From MWDV01 sp964634255 (GTDB lineage: Bacteria; Verrucomicrobiota; Verrucomicrobiia; Limisphaerales; MWDV01), in the NCBI GenBank assembly GCA_964634255.1, contig CAZWJC010000138.1, positions 1 through 18,290 of the forward strand: DNA of 18,290 bases, read 5' to 3'. The notes beneath the pieces were generated by a model. It had not been told where the DNA came from, made no database searches, and saw only the letters and a program-made list of their open reading frames with translations. The stretch's first letter is position 1; each line of letters starts with the position of its first letter. Below are positions 1-7,657 of this stretch, one piece after another. The position numbers and the translations under genes were made by a program.

Positions 1-1671
1 GCCGTCTCTTTGTTGGCAGCGCCGACCATTGATCCCATTCCCAGCGCCAAGATTCCGGCTGGTAAGTCGCTGATCGTGCCGGTCACGGCCAGTTCACCGA
101 ACGGTCGCCCGCTCACGTTTACCGCGACGAGCAGCACCAACCGAATTACCGTCGAGGTTCGCACGAACAACCCGTTCTGGAAGATGTCCGTCGTGCAGAA
201 GGCCGCCGCCAATGCGCCGGGCGCGTATCAGATTCCGTTTCGCGGCGCGGTGGCTACGGTCACGAACCTCGGCGACATGACCTTCATGCTGTTCAAGGAC
301 ATCGCGCCCAAAACCGTGGATGTGTTCCAAGGACTGACTGCGGCCGGGCTCTACACCTCGAACACGGTCTATCACCGGGTGATCCCCAACTTCATGATTC
401 AGGGCGGCGATCCCAACACCAACGGCACGGGCGGACCGGTGTTTCGTTACGAAGACGAATTCAATCCCCGCGCCATCTTCAGCGGTCACGGTCAACTGGC
501 GCTCGCCAATTCGGGTAAAGACACGTGCGGATCGCAATTCTTCGTCACCCAAGGGCCGCAACGATTTCTGGATTTTGGCTACACCCTCTTCGGCCAGTTG
601 TTGCGCGGCTTCAATGTGCTGACCAACGTGATTAACACCCCTCGCGACACCAACGATCACCCGCTCGCCGAAGTCATCATTGCCAGGGCCTCGCTCGTGC
701 CGAACACGACCGACACGGTGTTGACGCTGAGCGGCACGAATCTCGCCGGCGTGTCGGGCACGATTCGGGTGATTGCGGACGACGGCGCGGGCGGGCGCGC
801 GACCAACACCTTCACGGCAACGACGGCGACCGACACCAACAACGCGCCGCCCTTCCTGTATCCGAACACAGTGACCAACCTGGTCGCGCCCGTGAATGGC
901 CGCCTGACGAATTACATCACCGCGACGGATGTGAACGGCGACGCGTACTATTGGTTCCCGCAGTTTGAGAGTGATGCCGATTATAGCCATGCGACGAACT
1001 CTTCGTACAACCTCCTGGCCAATGGGCAACTGGAGTTGTTCTTGGTTCCTAACTCGAATTTTGTGGGTGCAGTGCAGATGCGGAGCGTGGTTAGTTCCAG
1101 CTCGTTGTGGAACTACTTCCCGACCTATTTTCCCTACGACATGCAATCCTATACATTCGTCTTCGGTGACACGCCGATTCGCGCCATGGCCACAAACTTC
1201 ATCGCCTCGCCGCTGGTCGAGTTCACCAACCAGTTGCTCGCCACGTTCACCAACGGCGTGGCGGGATGCTCGCCAACGAACTTCACGGCCTTTATCAACT
1301 GGGGCGACAACTCTACGAACAGCGGCGTGATCTTGACCAATGCCGCTGGCCGGAAGGAAGTGCGCGGCTCACACACCTACACGAATGCCGGCAGCTATCC
1401 GGTTTACGTAACGATCAAGAGCCGAGTGGGCGCCGAAACGACGGTGGTGTCTACGAGCTTCGTGCAGCCTAGTCTCTCGCTGAGTCACAACGGGGGATAC
1501 GATATCCTCCGCTGGCCAGCGTGGGCCACGGACTACCAGCTCCAGGCTCAGTCCAGCATCGATGGCAACGCATGGGGTGCAGCGACGAACTTCCCTGCCT
1601 TGGTTGGGTACGAGAGCGTGGTGACGAACAGCAGCGCCGCCAGCAACACGTTTTTCCGGCTCAAACGTTGA
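1..1671 (+). CDS. Secreted Ig-like/cyclophilin/PKD protein, 5' partial
   Basis: The reading frame is open from base 1, so the true start lies outside the window; the first in-frame TTG at 10 is used only for numbering (553 residues). A cyclophilin-type peptidyl-prolyl isomerase domain spans about residues 80-228, with YHRVIPNFMIQGGDP (121-135) and GSQFFVT (174-180) keeping the catalytic Arg123, Phe128, Gln131 and Phe178. The tryptophan that contacts cyclosporin in human CypA appears to be replaced by Phe187. Residues 5-50 and about 236-272 look like two halves of one Ig-like domain around the cyclophilin. A PKD-like domain with WGD (431-433) follows at about 397-480. The last 65 residues form a beta module ending FFRLKR. 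The hydrophobic AVSLLAAP at the left edge could be the end of a signal peptide. It probably acts outside the cytoplasm. Family calls are firm; the substrate is unknown. Confidence 0.88.
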   Translation, partial: AVSLLAAPTIDPIPSAKIPAGKSLIVPVTASSPNGRPLTFTATSSTNRITVEVRTNNPFWKMSVVQKAAANAPGAYQIPFRGAVATVTNLGDMTFMLFKDIAPKTVDVFQGLTAAGLYTSNTVYHRVIPNFMIQGGDPNTNGTGGPVFRYEDEFNPRAIFSGHGQLALANSGKDTCGSQFFVTQGPQRFLDFGYTLFGQLLRGFNVLTNVINTPRDTNDHPLAEVIIARASLVPNTTDTVLTLSGTNLAGVSGTIRVIADDGAGGRATNTFTATTATDTNNAPPFLYPNTVTNLVAPVNGRLTNYITATDVNGDAYYWFPQFESDADYSHATNSSYNLLANGQLELFLVPNSNFVGAVQMRSVVSSSSLWNYFPTYFPYDMQSYTFVFGDTPIRAMATNFIASPLVEFTNQLLATFTNGVAGCSPTNFTAFINWGDNSTNSGVILTNAAGRKEVRGSHTYTNAGSYPVYVTIKSRVGAETTVVSTSFVQPSLSLSHNGGYDILRWPAWATDYQLQAQSSIDGNAWGAATNFPALVGYESVVTNSSAASNTFFRLKR

Positions 1672-1790
1672 GCAAAGGCGGTCTGGAATTGCCTTCGGCC
1701 GTTGGTTGGCCGTTACGGCTGCGGCCTGTACGGTGATCCCTCCGCGCTTGAAGTCTGCGCGACGGACTCGGTCTGGCCGCGTGCGAGGGG

Positions 1791-2483
1791 TTAGCGCTCC
1801 GTCTTCCGCCGGCGCTGGCGGCGCAGTCCGACGGCGATTCCGCACACGGCGGCGGCGAGCAAGCCGGTGGTCATGGGTTCCGGCACCACCGTGAGAGTGA
1901 ATCCCCATGACGCTACGGTGCTCTGGCCCACCGCGCCATGATCGGAGAAATGGAGGGTCCAATCGCCATTCGGGTCCAGCCCGGTGAACCGGCCGAGGGG
2001 CGAACCGCCATTTTGCCGGGACGCGCTGTCGAACGCCGCGCCGCTGCTGGTGGGATCGAGATCGCGACCGTCGGGTTGGTATACGCCCGAGAGCGGGTTG
2101 CCGCTGTTGCCGCCGTACAGGTGGATGTCGGTCGTCGCCAGGGCGCTCAGGGTGATGTTGAAGCCGGCATCCAGGTAGCCGTCGGGGGTGGCGGCGGTGC
2201 GCCCCACGCGGTTGAGCAGGACCACGATGGTGTCGCCGTGGGTGAGGTAGGCGTAGAGGTCGCCGTTGTTCCGCTCGGCGGGATTTTCCGTGAGGTGCAA
2301 ACGCACCTCCAGGCTGCCGATCGTGCCATCCAGTCCGCTGAGCGAGCGGGTATCGCTCCAGGAGGCGCCATCGCCGGGGATGAGGCCGTTGTTGGCAAAG
2401 CCGCTGTCCCAGTCATACACGGCGGCGCGGCCGGGGAGCAGGCTGCCCAAGGTCAGCGCGAGCAGAAGCCAGTTTGTTTTCAT
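1791..2483 (-). CDS. P-domain PEP-CTERM sorted surface protein
   Basis: A 230-residue protein starting at the ATG at 2483, which gives a signal peptide at once (MKTNWLLLALTLGSLLPGRA, cleavage near residue 20). Residues about 54-197 resemble the proprotein-convertase P-domain (homoB, jelly-roll): NGDLYAYL, FDSASR, and GLDPNGDWTLHFSDHGA followed by an SWGFTL strand. The C-terminus is a PEP-CTERM signal: VPEP at 200-203, a hydrophobic helix to about 220, then RRQRRRK. PEP-CTERM proteins are processed by exosortases and passed to the cell surface or matrix. P-domains normally follow a subtilisin-type protease domain; none is present here, so this is a stand-alone, probably carbohydrate- or protein-binding module. 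It lies 29 bp downstream of the LamG/RCC1 gene on the same strand and is probably cotranscribed. No Shine-Dalgarno sequence is obvious. Confidence 0.86.
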   Translation of the reverse strand: MKTNWLLLALTLGSLLPGRAAVYDWDSGFANNGLIPGDGASWSDTRSLSGLDGTIGSLEVRLHLTENPAERNNGDLYAYLTHGDTIVVLLNRVGRTAATPDGYLDAGFNITLSALATTDIHLYGGNSGNPLSGVYQPDGRDLDPTSSGAAFDSASRQNGGSPLGRFTGLDPNGDWTLHFSDHGAVGQSTVASWGFTLTVVPEPMTTGLLAAAVCGIAVGLRRQRRRKTER

Positions 2484-2512
2484 AGCGCGAGCGGGAGAAG
2501 CGGGTTGACGGG

Positions 2513-4989
2513 TCAGGGGTTGCGCCGCAGCCGGTAGTAGCCGCTGGGGCTGGGGGGCGTGGCGTCGGTGTAGGAGAAGACCCCGGCGGGAGGGGCGTTG
2601 GTGGTGTGCAAGCCGGTCCAAGGGCCGCCCAGGTCGGTGGCTCGCTGGACGGAGTAGCTCCACGCGGGCACGCCGGCGAACCGCAGGGTCACGCCCTCCG
2701 CGGCGTAGGCCACGCTTTGCACCGGGCCGGCACCGCTGGTTACGGTCACGGTCACGGTGGTGGTGGCCACGCCGCCTTTGCCGTCGGAGATCGTGTAGGT
2801 GAAGCTGTCCGCGCCGGTGAAACCCTCGGCCGGCGTGTAGGTGACAACGGTGCCGCTCAAGCCGACGGTGCCGTGGGCGCTGCCGGCGGTCACCCCGGTG
2901 AGGGTCAGCGGATCGCCATCCGGGTCGGCGTCGTTGGCTAGAAGGCGGGCGGCGCTCACGCTGGCGGGCTGCCCCTGGCAGGTGCTCAGCGTGTTCGGAT
3001 TGGCGACGGGCGCGCGGTTGCCGGCGGAGGAGGACGTGAGGGATTGCCAATCGCTGACGGTGATGCCCAGGACGTTGGTGGCCACCACGCGCCAGTAGTA
3101 GCTGTAACCGGCCATGAGACCGTCCAAGGTGGTACTCCAGGACGAGCTGGTGAACGTTGCGGTCAGATTGGTGGCCGGACTGGCGCCGGCATAGTTGGTG
3201 GACAAGCCGTACTCAAACCACGCGCCCGTGGCCAGTCCGTTGGGAGTGACGGCGGCGTGGAAGGTTGCGCTGCGCGTGCCCATGATGACGTTGGTGGCCG
3301 TGAGGGCCGAGGATAGGTTGCTGAGGGCAGGTTGGCCGCAGACCCAGACGCCCCGGTTGGTGGTGCCGGGGTTGCCGTAGGCGTCCGTGGCCGTGTAGGT
3401 GATCGTATAGCTGCCAAGGACATCGGAGTTCACGTTGCCGGTGACCACGATGCTCTCGGTCGAGTCGCCCTCGCAGGCGTCGGTGGCGATCACACCCGGA
3501 TCAATAAACGGCGTGCCCACGGCCTGCACCAGCGGATCGTCGCCCAACAAGGCCAGAACGGGTGGGATGGTGTCCACCACGACAATGGTGCGCGTGGCCA
3601 CGCCGACGGCGCCAAGGTTGTTCGTGGCTGTGTAGGTCAGTTGGTAAGAGCCGGGCGGCGGCGTATCCACCACCCCGCTGACGCCCACCGGAAGGTTGAG
3701 ATCGTAAACACTCGCCGGAGCCGCAGCCTGGCCGTAATCGTTCCTTCCCCAGGCGACGACCGTGCCGTCCGCCTTCAACGCCACACTGTGNNNNNNNNNN
3801 NNNNNNNNNNNNNNNNNNNNNNNNNNNNNNNNNNNNNNNNNNNNNNNNNNNNNNNNNNNNNNNNNNNNNNNNNNNNNNNNNNNNNNNNNNGATAAACACC
3901 TGCGGCGATGGCGACGTTGTTGCCGCCCGCCGCTGCGCCGTTGGCCTGGCCGGTATCGTTCCGTCCCCAGCCGACGACCGTGCCGTCCGCCTTCAACGCC
4001 ACACTGTGGTAATTGCCCGCCGCGATGGCGACGTTGTTGCTACCCGCCGCCGCCCCGTTGGCCTGGCCGTAATCGTTCCTTCCCCAGGCAACGACCGTGC
4101 CGTCCGCCTTCAACGCCACACTGTGAGCATACCCTGCGGCGATGGCGGCCGGGGACGCGCTTACCACGGCGCCCGGATCCGTGAAGGCGGCATGACATTC
4201 ATTCGTCAGCGGATTGGGGCCGTTCAACTGCAAGGTTGGCACCCACCCCACATCCGACCGAACCCAGTTGGGGTGAGTGACCAGCGCGCCGTTGCAGGCG
4301 CTGCCCGTCGCCGTGGCGCGGTTGATGACCGTGTTGCCCACGCCTTCGTCAAACGGCCAATAGGCCACCAGATCGGCTTCGCTGCCGGTCAGCGCGCCGT
4401 TCATGTTCGTCTGAATCTCCGCCGGGCTCAACACCCGGCTCCAGATCTGCACCTCATCCAGCAGGCCGTTGAAGTGGCGGATGGCATTGTCGCCGAGATG
4501 AATCGCCGGGCCGAGCGTCAGATTGTAGCCGCTGTCAATGGATCCATAGCCGGCATTGGTGCCGTTGATGCAATAATGCACGCTCCGGTTGGAACTGACA
4601 CTCACGGCCAGATGCACCCATTGATTGAGCGGCACCGGATAGGCGCTGCGCGGGCCGCTGAAGGAACCGCACCGGCCCAGTTCCAGATATTGCGGATCGG
4701 CGGCGCTGGCGGTCTCGCTGCGAATGAGAAACTCGACCGAGTTGTTGCACGCGGTGCCGGTCAGCACGCCGAGGCGGGTGGTGTCATAGTCCCCGCCGCT
4801 GCGCAGATAAGCCCAGGCGCTGATGGTGTAGTTGCTCGCCAGCGCCGGGATGCTCGCGCTGACGTAGTTGTCCGTGCCGTTCAACAACAGCGCGTAGCCC
4901 GGCCCGGCGTGGGCGCGCGCAGGTGCAAGGGTGAACAGGGCGATGGCCGCCAGCAGGACGACTGGGAGTCGGTGGGTAATGTGGTTCAC
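2513..4989 (-). CDS. LamG/RCC1-repeat/Ig-like secreted protein, interrupted by assembly gap
   Basis: Read across the gap as one gene (791 residues if the two sides overlap by one base). The GTG at 4989 is chosen because it gives a signal peptide directly (MNHITHRLPVVLLAAIALFT, then APARAHA); no ribosome site decides it, and TTG at 5013 is possible. Order: LamG/concanavalin-like domain about 31-250; first half of an Ig-like domain (about 251-280, with ECHAAFTDPGA); three near-identical 39-residue RCC1-type repeats (282-388, core HSVALKADGTVVAWG); second half of the Ig-like domain (395-439); a DUF5011/HYR-like Ig domain (440-516); an FN3-like segment (520-616); a cadherin-like domain with NDADPDGD (624-716); and a C-terminal module ending YYRLRRNP. 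It has only adhesion and binding modules and no catalytic residues were seen. A surface or matrix adhesin is inferred. Confidence 0.83.
3725..4146 (-). repeat. Tandem 117-bp repeats encoding RCC1-type propeller units
   Basis: Two complete 117-bp units (4146-4030 and 4029-3913) and a third broken by the N run encode 39-residue RCC1-like repeats. The units are nearly identical in DNA: the stretch reading tccgccttcaacgccacac (plus strand) ends in CACACTGTG at 3782-3790, 4000-4008 and 4117-4125. Such similarity points to recent duplication or gene conversion and explains why the assembly broke here. Confidence 0.9.
3791..3890. other. 100-N scaffold gap inside the repeat array
   Basis: Exactly 100 Ns, a conventional placeholder for unknown length. 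The two flanks are in different reading frames if 100 is taken literally, but join perfectly in frame if they overlap by one G. The gap therefore probably stands for zero or a whole number of missing 117-bp repeat units. Confidence 0.97.
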
Positions 4990-5261
4990 AATGACGCAAG
5001 GTTGACAGGGCAAGGAGACAAAAGAAGCAGCCAGACCACCCGACAAGGGTAAGCCAAGCAGACAAGGCGCTGGCGCTGGCCAGTGTGTATATGGCGCGAT
5101 CCCATCATGCAGCAGCCAGTCCCTTCCTCCAAGTCCCGCCCCGCGGAACCCCTCGGATCGCCCACCCCTGCGCGCCCGGCCGAATGCGGGCGGATTAAGC
5201 CACACCCCTGCTGCCAGAGGCAAGGGAAAACCAGTCGCCCGGCTCTCGGTCGGCAGACGAT

Positions 5262-6554
5262 CTACGGGGCCGTCGTGGGCGATTGAAGCCGGTAGAGATG
5301 CTTCTTGGTCCGCAGGAACAGGGCGCCGTCAGAAATCGCCGGGGACGCCATCAAGCCGGCGTCCAGTTTGTTTCGGGCGAGCACCTCGAAGCTGCGACCC
5401 GCTTTTAGCACCACGGCCTTCCCGTCCGTGGCAAAACAGCAGATCCGTCCGCTCGCATGCACCGGCGAAGCGACGTATTCCCCGCCAACGCGTTCCTGCC
5501 AGACTTCCTTGCCCGTTTGCGCTTCGAGACAGGTCACGATCCCGCTGTCGCCGAGCAGATACAGCAGATCGCCCACGAGCACGGGCGACGGCATCCGCGG
5601 CACGCCGCGGCCCGTCTTCCAGGCCAAGTGCGACTGGGTGACGTCACCGCTGCCATCTGGACGCACGGCGAACAGCTCTGTCTTGCCGAAGCCCGATGAA
5701 AGAAAAGCCAGCCCGTTGCCGAACAACGGGCGCAGCGCAACCGAGTAGCCGGTGTGCTGAATCTTCCACAACTCGCGTCCGGTATGAGGATCGTAGGCGT
5801 AAGCGGCCTTCGCGCCGGCGCTGAGCAGTTGCGGCTTGCCGGCCACAGTCACCAGCAGCGGTGTCGAGTAAGCCTTGCGCAGATCGCCTTCGGCGGTCGG
5901 TTGGCCATTTCCGTCCAGATCATTCCACTCCGCGGACCGCTCCGTCCTCCAAACCGTCTTGCCCGTCTTCTTGTCGAGGGCGACCAGATATTGCACGTCC
6001 ACGCCGTCCATCGTCAGTATCAAGAGGTCGCCGACGATCACCGGCGACGAGCCCGGGCCGCGGAAGTGCCGGCACGGCAAGCCTTGCCGGCGCCAAATCT
6101 CCGCGCCGGTTGCTGCATTGAGACAGGCGGTGCCGTAGCTGCCGAAGTGGACATAGACGCGACCCGCTTCGATAACAGGCGAGGGCGACGCGTAGCAATT
6201 CACGTCGTTGCCCAGCGGTTCGGGGTTCGCGCACTGAAAGAGTTTCCGATCCTGCAGGACCTCTCCCGTGGCTGCGTTCAAGCAGATCGCGAAAAACTCC
6301 GTGCCCGTGGGCGTGGCGGTCGTCAGCCAAATCTTGCCACCGAGGATCACCGGGGTGGACCAGCCCCGCTGTGGGATGGCGGTCTTCCATTTCACGTTCT
6401 CCGTCTCGCTCCACCGCAAAGGCAGGGCCGCGGTCTTCGCGTCTTCGGGGGCAAGGCCGTCGCCGGTCGGGCCGCGGTAATCCGGCCAGTCCGCCAGGAC
6501 GCCTGTTGCCCACAATCCCACCACGGCCCAGATGCAGAGTTTGAACATGCTCAT
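5262..6554 (-). CDS. PQQ-like beta-propeller repeat protein (outer, membrane-exported)
   Basis: 430 residues from ATG 6554; GGGGA lies 10 bases upstream, favouring it over ATG 6548. A signal peptide (MSMFKLCIWAVVGLWATGVLA) is followed at once by DWPDYRGPTGDG, the opening of PQQ-like propeller proteins common in Verrucomicrobia and Planctomycetes. Repeated blade motifs of the form D-x-x-TG-x-x-x-W are visible: CLNAATGEVLQ, CLNAATGAEIWRRQ, ALDKKTGKTVWRT, YDPHTGRELWKI and CLEAQTGKEVWQE. These match the PQQ_2/BamB-like eight-bladed fold. I see no separate dehydrogenase or cytochrome domain, so a redox enzyme is not supported; it is more likely a periplasmic binding or scaffold propeller. It lies 43 bp downstream of rdgB on the same strand. 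It is paralogous to the gene at 13747-15141. The 272 bp between its end and the LamG gene start show no clear terminator or promoter. Confidence 0.9.
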   Translation of the reverse strand: MSMFKLCIWAVVGLWATGVLADWPDYRGPTGDGLAPEDAKTAALPLRWSETENVKWKTAIPQRGWSTPVILGGKIWLTTATPTGTEFFAICLNAATGEVLQDRKLFQCANPEPLGNDVNCYASPSPVIEAGRVYVHFGSYGTACLNAATGAEIWRRQGLPCRHFRGPGSSPVIVGDLLILTMDGVDVQYLVALDKKTGKTVWRTERSAEWNDLDGNGQPTAEGDLRKAYSTPLLVTVAGKPQLLSAGAKAAYAYDPHTGRELWKIQHTGYSVALRPLFGNGLAFLSSGFGKTELFAVRPDGSGDVTQSHLAWKTGRGVPRMPSPVLVGDLLYLLGDSGIVTCLEAQTGKEVWQERVGGEYVASPVHASGRICCFATDGKAVVLKAGRSFEVLARNKLDAGLMASPAISDGALFLRTKKHLYRLQSPTTAP

Positions 6555-6597
6555 GTGATCTAATTCCCCAAGAATGGCCCGAAGCACGCCGGCGCTG

Positions 6598-7299
6598 TCA
6601 CGCTTTGAAACCAGCCTTCATTCGCGCCAGCGCTTTTGAGCGGTGGCTCAAGGAGTTCTTTACGCCGTCGCCCAGCTCGGCAAACGTCTGCTGGAAACCA
6701 GCGGGGATGAACAGCGGGTCGTAGCCAAATCCGTTTTGGCCCCGGGGTGCGAATCCAATCTGCCCCTCGCAAGTCCCTTCGAACAACTGTGTTTGTAAGT
6801 TGAAAGCGTCTGCGTAGCAGACTGGCGAAGCGCTTTCGACCTGGGCGGGCAAAACCGGGGTCAATGCAATAACACATCGAAACCGCGCCGTGCGTTTCTC
6901 CGTTGGCACGTCTGCCAGCAATCGAAGCAACTTGGCGTTGTTCTTGGCGTCGGAAGAATTCCCCGGTTTGCCAGAGTCGAGCGACGCGAACCTTGCCGAA
7001 TGAACGCCCGGCGCGCCGTTCAACGCATCCACCTCCAAGCCGGAATCGTCCGCCAGAACCAAGAACGGGGCTGCTTCATTTGATTCGCACGTCGCCCCCC
7101 TCACGTCGCACTTCCAGCGGGCCAGTTCGATCGCCTTCTTTGCGGCGTTGCCCGCGAACGTGTCGGCGTCTTCGACGACTTTTGGCGCGTCGAGGAAATC
7201 GTTCAGCGTGAGGTAGCGGATACCGTCGCCGAGGATGGCGCGGATTTCACCCACCTTGTGGGCGTTGCGAGTCGCGAGCAGCAAAGTCAACACGCGCAA
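6598..7299 (-). CDS. rdgB: XTP/dITP diphosphatase (RdgB/HAM1 family) with two insertions
   Basis: This enzyme hydrolyses non-canonical purine nucleoside triphosphates (XTP, dITP, ITP) to monophosphate and pyrophosphate, keeping deaminated purines out of DNA and RNA. Family motifs: LLATRNAHK (7-15), the likely metal ligand Glu43, ADDSGLEVDALNGAPG (83-98) with catalytic Asp85, GFGYDPLF (190-197) and SHR (218-220). The TTG at 7299 is chosen because an in-frame TAG lies two codons upstream; GTG 7293 and TTG 7290 are the only near alternatives, since LLATRN must sit at the N-terminus. At 233 residues it is about 36 longer than E. coli RdgB (197). The extra length lies mostly in two places: about 61-79 before ADDSG, and about 152-172 before the FEGTCEGQI strand. 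Both lie between conserved blocks and coincide with repeat-like DNA. The core residues are intact, so it is probably active. Confidence 0.94.
   Translation of the reverse strand: MRVLTLLLATRNAHKVGEIRAILGDGIRYLTLNDFLDAPKVVEDADTFAGNAAKKAIELARWKCDVRGATCESNEAAPFLVLADDSGLEVDALNGAPGVHSARFASLDSGKPGNSSDAKNNAKLLRLLADVPTEKRTARFRCVIALTPVLPAQVESASPVCYADAFNLQTQLFEGTCEGQIGFAPRGQNGFGYDPLFIPAGFQQTFAELGDGVKNSLSHRSKALARMKAGFKA
6802..6837 (-). repeat. 36-bp palindromic element inside rdgB
   Basis: On the coding strand the element reads GAAAGC, nine bases, GTCTGC-TAC-GCAGAC, then GCTTTC. This gives a perfect 6-bp inner hairpin stacked on a 6-bp outer stem with one 9-base bulge. It is exactly 12 codons (residues 155-166, ESASPVCYADAF), keeps the frame open and falls in a segment absent from E. 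coli RdgB. It resembles a small dispersed palindromic (REP or RPE-like) element. Whether other copies exist cannot be seen from one window. Confidence 0.55.
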
Positions 7300-7657
7300 A
7301 AGCTAGCAAGGTCTTCCGAAAGACGAAAGAGCCATCCGGGGCGAGCCAGAATGCCCATTGCCAGGGAGGTGTCGCCAGGGAAAAACTGCAGTTTCTGGGC
7401 CGGGCGACCCCGGTTTTCCGCCAAACACGGGCTTGACACCCGGCGTCCAAGAAGCCACCGTGTCCGCGTTCCGACTGCAAGAATTCCCTTGCCGTAGAGA
7501 TAACAACGCAAGTCGTTGCAGCGCGAGACGGTCTGGCGACCGTTTCCGAGATTGAATCTTTGACCCATTTCGGCGTCCAAACAGATGCCGAGGGGCCACC
7601 AAAGTCCCGCCAGTCCGATAATCCCGTCGCGGCAACGTTTTTTTAATTTACTGAATT
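7300..7657 (+). promoter_or_regulatory. Divergent rdgB/rho intergenic region with structured rho leader
   Basis: 358 bp without a convincing gene. It must hold promoters for both rdgB (minus) and rho (plus). Visible structure: a 12-bp perfect palindrome AAACTGCAGTTT at 7383-7394; hairpin CAACG-CAAGT-CGTTG at 7504-7518; a 9-bp hairpin centred on ACGGTC-TGGC-GACCGT at 7525-7546; AGATT-G-AATCT at 7549-7559; and a run of seven T at 7638-7644, just 13 bases before the rho start. TTGACA occurs at 7433 but has no matching -10. There is no Shine-Dalgarno sequence before rho; the start sits in AT-rich sequence. Confidence 0.4.

Noticed and set aside
94..1146. 350-codon open frame on the minus strand opposite the cyclophilin protein
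   Set aside because: Arg/Val/His-rich composition with no domain; the plus-strand frame carries unmistakable cyclophilin motifs.
3725..4146. Regularly spaced direct repeats that could suggest a CRISPR array
   Set aside because: The 117-bp period is whole codons, nearly the entire unit is conserved rather than a short repeat with unique spacers, and it translates to RCC1-type repeats.
4006..5052. 348-codon open frame on the plus strand opposite the LamG domain
   Set aside because: Composition is typical of antisense frames (Ala/Arg/Gly/Val-rich) and the minus strand has a signal peptide and LamG motifs.
7433..7438. TTGACA as a -35 box for rho
   Set aside because: The bases 17 downstream (CACCGT) are a poor -10, and no other spacing gives a good match.
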